NCBI GenBank assembly: GCA_946539945.1
Contig: CAMNHX010000003.1
Coordinates: forward strand, 1 to 16,307
Direction: 5' to 3'
Source: an uncultured Desulfobulbus sp.
GTDB lineage: Bacteria; Desulfobacterota; Desulfobulbia; Desulfobulbales; Desulfobulbaceae
Length of the DNA: 16,307 nt
Below, one piece after another: positions 13,435 to 16,307 of the stretch. Made by a program: the position numbers and the translations under genes. Below the pieces are notes generated by a model. That model did not search any database. It saw only the letters and a list, made by a program, of their open reading frames with translations, and had not been told where the DNA came from. The number at the start of each line of letters is the position of its first letter. Position 1 is the stretch's first letter.

Positions 13435-14106
13435 TCAGGGTGAACAGGATCGTTGACAGTAATGCGCTACAACCGCAAAGAACAGCATCATGCCAAGATT
13501 GCAGGCAAAGAGCAAGACAAGCGGCTTGCCCGGATCCCAGAAATCAAAAGAAAAACCCTGAAACAGTTTGGGCCACAGATCGCGCAGGGAGGCGGCCCAG
13601 AGTCCAAAGAGCGCCAGTATTGCCGCCACACTGTGTCCCAGTGCAGCGGGCAAGGGGCGCGGCAAGACCAGTCCCAGAATCATGCGACTGTGCAACCCGA
13701 TGTGCAGACCGCTGAAAACCAGCATCCAGTACGCGGCCAGACAGTGGATGGCCCGTAGCTCCCGTCCGTCCACCAGCTGGGCCAGATGCAGGACGTGGCG
13801 CGAGTTGGCCAGCCCGCAGACCAGAACCAGCGCGGCGCAGAGGCAGAGTCCCGTGTTCACGACCAGGCCGAGGAGGCGGGAGGCCCGCCATTTCCCGGAA
13901 AACAGGGAGGAAAACCAGCGCCGGTTCCAGTACAGATGCAGGGTCAGGGCTGCAAGAAAGCCCATCCCTGTCCACTCATGCACAATGCGACAGAAGTCGC
14001 CCCCCTGACCTGCGCCCAAGGCGCGGAAGGCCAGCGCGATCAGGAGCAGGACCAGCAAAAGCGCATCCAGAATCAGGCGCGGATAGGGGCCGGAAAGACG
14101 GCTCAT
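13435..14106 (-). CDS. DUF4405 four-helix membrane cytochrome-b-like protein
   Basis: A 223-residue membrane protein with hydrophobic segments at about 10-30, 45-60, 77-100, 119-138, 155-173 and 195-215. Histidines H43 (VHEWTG), H57 (LTLHLYWNRRWF), H121 and H135 (SGLHIGLHSR) are placed in helices as expected for bis-His heme b ligation in the DUF4405/cytochrome b561-like group. It would move electrons between the quinone pool and a partner protein. Start ATG at 14106 lies seven bases after the flavodoxin stop, implying translational coupling. Immediate linkage to an exported flavodoxin suggests that flavodoxin as its partner. That is inferred from order, not shown. Confidence 0.82.
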   Translation of the reverse strand: MSRLSGPYPRLILDALLLVLLLIALAFRALGAGQGGDFCRIVHEWTGMGFLAALTLHLYWNRRWFSSLFSGKWRASRLLGLVVNTGLCLCAALVLVCGLANSRHVLHLAQLVDGRELRAIHCLAAYWMLVFSGLHIGLHSRMILGLVLPRPLPAALGHSVAAILALFGLWAASLRDLWPKLFQGFSFDFWDPGKPLVLLFACNLGMMLFFAVVAHYCQRSCSP

Positions 14107-14113
14107 GCCCCAA

Positions 14114-14680
14114 TCAGGCCCTCAAGCCGTGTTTCTTCAGCCACTCGTCCATATCCGCAGAGAGCGAGGAGTCGCCGCCATAATGCACGGCAAAGCCCTC
14201 CACAACCCTTGCCTTGGGCGCGAGCTTGGCAATGGCGCTCACACTCTGTCCCAGCCTGCCGCCGCCGTGACTGCAAAAGGGCGCAATGGTCTTGCCGGAA
14301 AAGTCCTGACTTTCCAGCAGGGTGGCAATGGGCATGGGAATGCTGGCCCACCAGTTGGGATAGCCCAGAAAAACCGTGTCATAGCCTTTCAGGTCTGGAA
14401 CCCTGGTCTTCAGCTGGGGCCGGGCCTCTGCCTCCTGATCGCGCTTGGCCTCGTCCAGGCAGGTGTTGTAATCCGTGGAATAGGGCTTGACCAGTTCCAA
14501 TTCCAGGATCTCGCAGCCCACCTTTTTTTGCAGCATTTGAGCGATCTTGCGGGTGTTGCCTGACCAGGAAAAGAAAAGGATGATCTGCTTGCCGTTTGCC
14601 GCCAGAAGCGGAACAGGCAGGGCGCTCAAGGCTGCTCCAGCCAGCAGGGACTGCATAAAGTCGCGACGGTTGAGGGACAT
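14114..14680 (-). CDS. Tat-exported flavodoxin
   Basis: A 188-residue flavodoxin-fold protein carrying a twin-arginine-type signal: LNRRDFMQ (3-10), a hydrophobic stretch (11-22) and LLAANG (25-30). The FMN phosphate loop is FFSWSGNTRK (36-45). YDTVFLGYPNWWASIPMPI (100-118) and PFCSHGGGRLGQS (134-146) supply the other flavin contacts. Tat export fits a cofactor-loaded protein placed outside the cytoplasm. Start ATG at 14680 has AAGGAG seven bases upstream; the upstream extension of the frame runs antisense-like through the SUMF1 gene and is rejected. It lies 31 bases after the SUMF1-domain gene and seven before the cytochrome gene. Confidence 0.88.
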   Translation of the reverse strand: MSLNRRDFMQSLLAGAALSALPVPLLAANGKQIILFFSWSGNTRKIAQMLQKKVGCEILELELVKPYSTDYNTCLDEAKRDQEAEARPQLKTRVPDLKGYDTVFLGYPNWWASIPMPIATLLESQDFSGKTIAPFCSHGGGRLGQSVSAIAKLAPKARVVEGFAVHYGGDSSLSADMDEWLKKHGLRA

Positions 14681-14711
14681 GATTTTTCTCCTTGATTCTT
14701 CGGTTCTTCGC

Positions 14712-15536
14712 TTATTCGGCGTTGCGCGCAAGGCGCAGGCCAGTGTTCTGACTGCGGTTTTCCGGCATGACCGGCGCACGGTAGGCGCTGCGCAGATGCC
14801 GGGCAAAGTCGTTCCAGCCCCCGCCCCGGCTGACGCGGAACTGACCAGAATCCGGGCCAGCGGGGTTTTCCGCCTCTTCTGCAGTGTAGGGTGCATACCA
14901 GTCCCAGCACCACTCCCAGACATTGCCGTGCATATCAAAAAAGCCCCAGGTATTGGCTGCAAAAGTGCCGGGTTTGAGCGTGGTCTGCCGGTACTGTCCG
15001 CCCCGACCGCTCCTTTCGTTCCGATAAGGATAATGCGCATAAAAGTTGGCCTGCCGGTCTGTGATGTCTTCTCCGGTGTTGAAGGGTGTGCGGCTTCCGG
15101 CGCGGCAGGCGTACTCCCATTCTGCCTCTGTGGGCAGACGGTAGCCTGTGGCCTCGCGGTTCCAGCGCACGGTACTCCCGGAGATTTCATAGGCAGCTTG
15201 CAGTCCTTCGCGCTTGCTCAAGGCATTGCAAAAGGCGACAGCTTCCAGCCAGGTCAGGTTTTCCACGGGCAGTGCTTCGTTCTGGAAATGGCTGGGATTT
15301 GTGCCCATGACTTCGCGATACTCCTTTTGGGTGACTTCCCGCGCAGCCAGTTGAAAGGCAGAGACGCGCACGCGGTGCAGAGTTTCGTCCTTTCCGTGGC
15401 GGAACTCTGTTTTTGGGCTGCCCATGAGAAACTCGCCCCCCTTGAGAGAGAGCATCTCCACAGCCTCTGCAGGCCCGGCGGTCAATAGGCAGAGCAACGT
15501 GGCAAGACTGAACAAACGGCTCAAGCAAGGCATCAT
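14712..15536 (-). CDS. Exported SUMF1/FGE-sulfatase-domain protein without the catalytic cysteines
   Basis: A 274-residue protein with a signal peptide (hydrophobic 8-20, AEA at 23-25). The SUMF1 fold is clear: GGEFLMGSP (33-41), REVTQKEY (66-73), PVENLTWLEAVAFCN (90-104), YRLPTEAEWEYACRAG (132-147), GFFDMHGNVWEWCWDWY (198-214), RVSRGGGWND (234-243) and LRSAYRAP (248-255). The cysteine pair that aerobic formylglycine-generating enzymes use for copper is absent (RSAYRAPVMPENRSQNTG), so it is probably not a sulfatase activator. Related domains such as PvdO act on other substrates or serve as binding modules. Two adjacent ATGs at 15536 and 15533 follow an AAAGGAGG. First gene of the six-gene operon. 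Confidence 0.87.
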   Translation of the reverse strand: MMPCLSRLFSLATLLCLLTAGPAEAVEMLSLKGGEFLMGSPKTEFRHGKDETLHRVRVSAFQLAAREVTQKEYREVMGTNPSHFQNEALPVENLTWLEAVAFCNALSKREGLQAAYEISGSTVRWNREATGYRLPTEAEWEYACRAGSRTPFNTGEDITDRQANFYAHYPYRNERSGRGGQYRQTTLKPGTFAANTWGFFDMHGNVWEWCWDWYAPYTAEEAENPAGPDSGQFRVSRGGGWNDFARHLRSAYRAPVMPENRSQNTGLRLARNAE

Positions 15537-15565
15537 GGTTTTGAATCCTCCTTTGTTTTTGTGCA

Positions 15566-15594
15566 GTGATAGCCGCTTGCGCCTTGGTGGTCAA
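15566..15594 (-). promoter_or_regulatory. Candidate sigma-70 promoter of the six-gene operon
   Basis: On the minus strand TTGACC (15589-15594) and TATCAC (15566-15571) are separated by exactly 17 bases. A start about seven bases downstream would give a leader of roughly 22 bases containing the AAAGGAGG site. The -10 matches consensus at four of six positions and the -35 at five of six. Immediately upstream, TCAGGC (15603-15608) and GCCTGA (15617-15622) form an inverted repeat that could bind a regulator. Confidence 0.5.
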
Positions 15595-15899
15595 TGCCCG
15601 ATTCAGGCTAATTTTTGCCTGATTCTTCAAAGGGGAGGGGGGATGAACAGTGCGCCCAAGCCCGTGCATCCGGGAGAACACACTACCATGCGCCAACCCT
15701 GAAAATACTCATTTTTCATATAATTTTTCAGGGATAAAAGGCGTAAAAGAATCTAAAAAGTGTATTGAATAAACTTTATAAGTGTGTCAGAATGCTTGGA
15801 CTTGAGGGTCTGGCGAAGCGGGCGCAACGAAGAGGTGTGGTGTTGTTTTGCCTGTTCAAAGGGGTTGTGGGCGGATTGTCGGACCAATGTCATTCGGGG

Positions 15900-16268
15900 G
15901 GGAGCATTTCCGTTTTGTTTTTTACTGTCGTCGCGGGGCATGAGTCACGATTCGAAACTCATGAATCGCGGAGACAAAAAGAACATATCCACTTTGTCTT
16001 GTTATTACTTTCCCGCTTCGCTGAAAAATCATTCTGAAGCATGAAGCGCTGAAGAGTTTCCAGCGAAGCGGTGAAAGATGTCTTGGAGAATACCGGGAAT
16101 ACGGCAGGAGATGGTTCACTTCGTTCAGTATGACAAGGAAAGTGTCATTTTGAAGTGTGAAGCGCTGAAGATTCTCCAACAGGATATCGAAATGGTGGCA
16201 GGAGATACTCTTGCAGAAATTCAGATATTCTCCATGAGATTCTTCGCTTCACTTCGTTCAAAATGACA
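15900..16268. repeat. MITE-like intergenic repeat cluster (copies 3 and beyond)
   Basis: 15902-15926 matches the terminal motif seen at 8901 and 9059. CATGAGT (15939-15945) pairs with ACTCATG (15957-15963). 16002-16112 is similar over about 100 bases to 8921-9031, including a 43-base near-identical block (16070-16112). 16144-16177 is the reverse complement of 11723-11756. 16236-16268 and the complement of 16110-16132 are further versions of the GTCATTxTGAAxxxAGxGAAG theme common in intergenic repeats. The cluster reaches almost to the window edge and may continue. Confidence 0.6.
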
Positions 16269-16307
16269 ACAGAAGCGCTTTCAATTCCATAACAAGAGAC
16301 ACTTTTT

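Larger units (their letters stand above)
15537..16307. other. Gene-free 771-base region
   Basis: No credible gene. The first 60 bases hold the candidate promoter of the six-gene operon. 15697-15733 is an inverted repeat (CCCTGAAAA / TTTTCAGGG, 9-bp arms, 19-base spacer enclosing a plus-strand TATAAT at 15719-15724). From about 15900 to the end the sequence is made of the dispersed palindromic repeat family. Short frames here lack ribosome binding sites and recognisable protein features. Confidence 0.7.

Noticed and set aside
14681..15190. 170-residue N-terminal extension of the flavodoxin
   Set aside because: It overlaps the SUMF1-domain gene in another frame and would bury the twin-arginine signal and the AAGGAG site that precede the ATG at 14680.
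15765..16266. Short frames of 60-90 residues in the right-hand region
   Set aside because: They consist of translated intergenic repeat sequence that recurs at 8901-9082 and 11593-11756 and lack ribosome binding sites.
15900..16268. Possible CRISPR array because of repeated motifs
   Set aside because: Repeat units are of unequal length, in mixed orientation and not separated by uniform unique spacers.

Overview
The window (about 16.3 kb, moderately G+C-rich) looks like a chromosomal segment of a Desulfovibrionaceae-type anaerobe (Desulfovibrio/Bilophila group). The assignment is an inference. It rests on a D. gigas-like single-cluster ferredoxin, a DUF362 protein with two [4Fe-4S] motifs, a DUF4405 membrane cytochrome with small flavoproteins, and very regular AAGGAG ribosome binding sites. 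All genes except the first lie on the minus strand.

Layout from left to right: (1) 59-910, plus strand: an orphan phage scaffolding-like (DUF6651) gene with no capsid gene after it, probably the edge of a prophage or a remnant. (2) 1006-2322: an RlmD/TrmA-family 23S rRNA uracil methyltransferase. (3) 2470-8862: an exopolysaccharide cassette, transcribed right to left. It holds a Wzy/O-antigen-ligase-like membrane protein, a 724-base hairpin-rich spacer, a fusion protein (family-2 glycosyltransferase, membrane segments, initiating sugar-phosphate transferase, degenerate PilZ-like tail), an intrinsic terminator, and an exported glycoside-hydrolase-like protein. (4) 9119-11525: small housekeeping and redox genes, namely a stand-alone Lrp/AsnC ligand-binding (RAM) protein, a ferredoxin, a guanidinium exporter (Gdx/SugE) behind a guanidine-II (mini-ykkC) riboswitch, and a DUF362 ferredoxin-like protein. 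(5) 11800-15536: a tight six-gene operon encoding a SUMF1-domain exported protein, a Tat-exported flavodoxin, a DUF4405 four-histidine membrane cytochrome, an Isf-like flavoprotein, an exported antibiotic-biosynthesis-monooxygenase (ABM) protein and an exported mandelonitrile-lyase-like cupin. (6) 15537-16307: gene-free sequence with a candidate promoter and repeats.

A dispersed family of palindromic, MITE-like intergenic repeats links several gaps (about 2448-2471, 8901-9082, 11593-11756 and 15900-16268).

How the genes work together: the polysaccharide genes supply initiation and elongation (fusion protein), polymerisation (Wzy-like) and trimming (hydrolase-like protein), with a PilZ-like tail that could make initiation respond to c-di-GMP. 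The six-gene operon reads as an envelope redox module: a membrane b-type cytochrome could pass electrons to exported or cytoplasmic flavoproteins acting with ABM and cupin enzymes on a small, possibly quinone-like or electrophilic, molecule. Its substrate cannot be read from the sequence.
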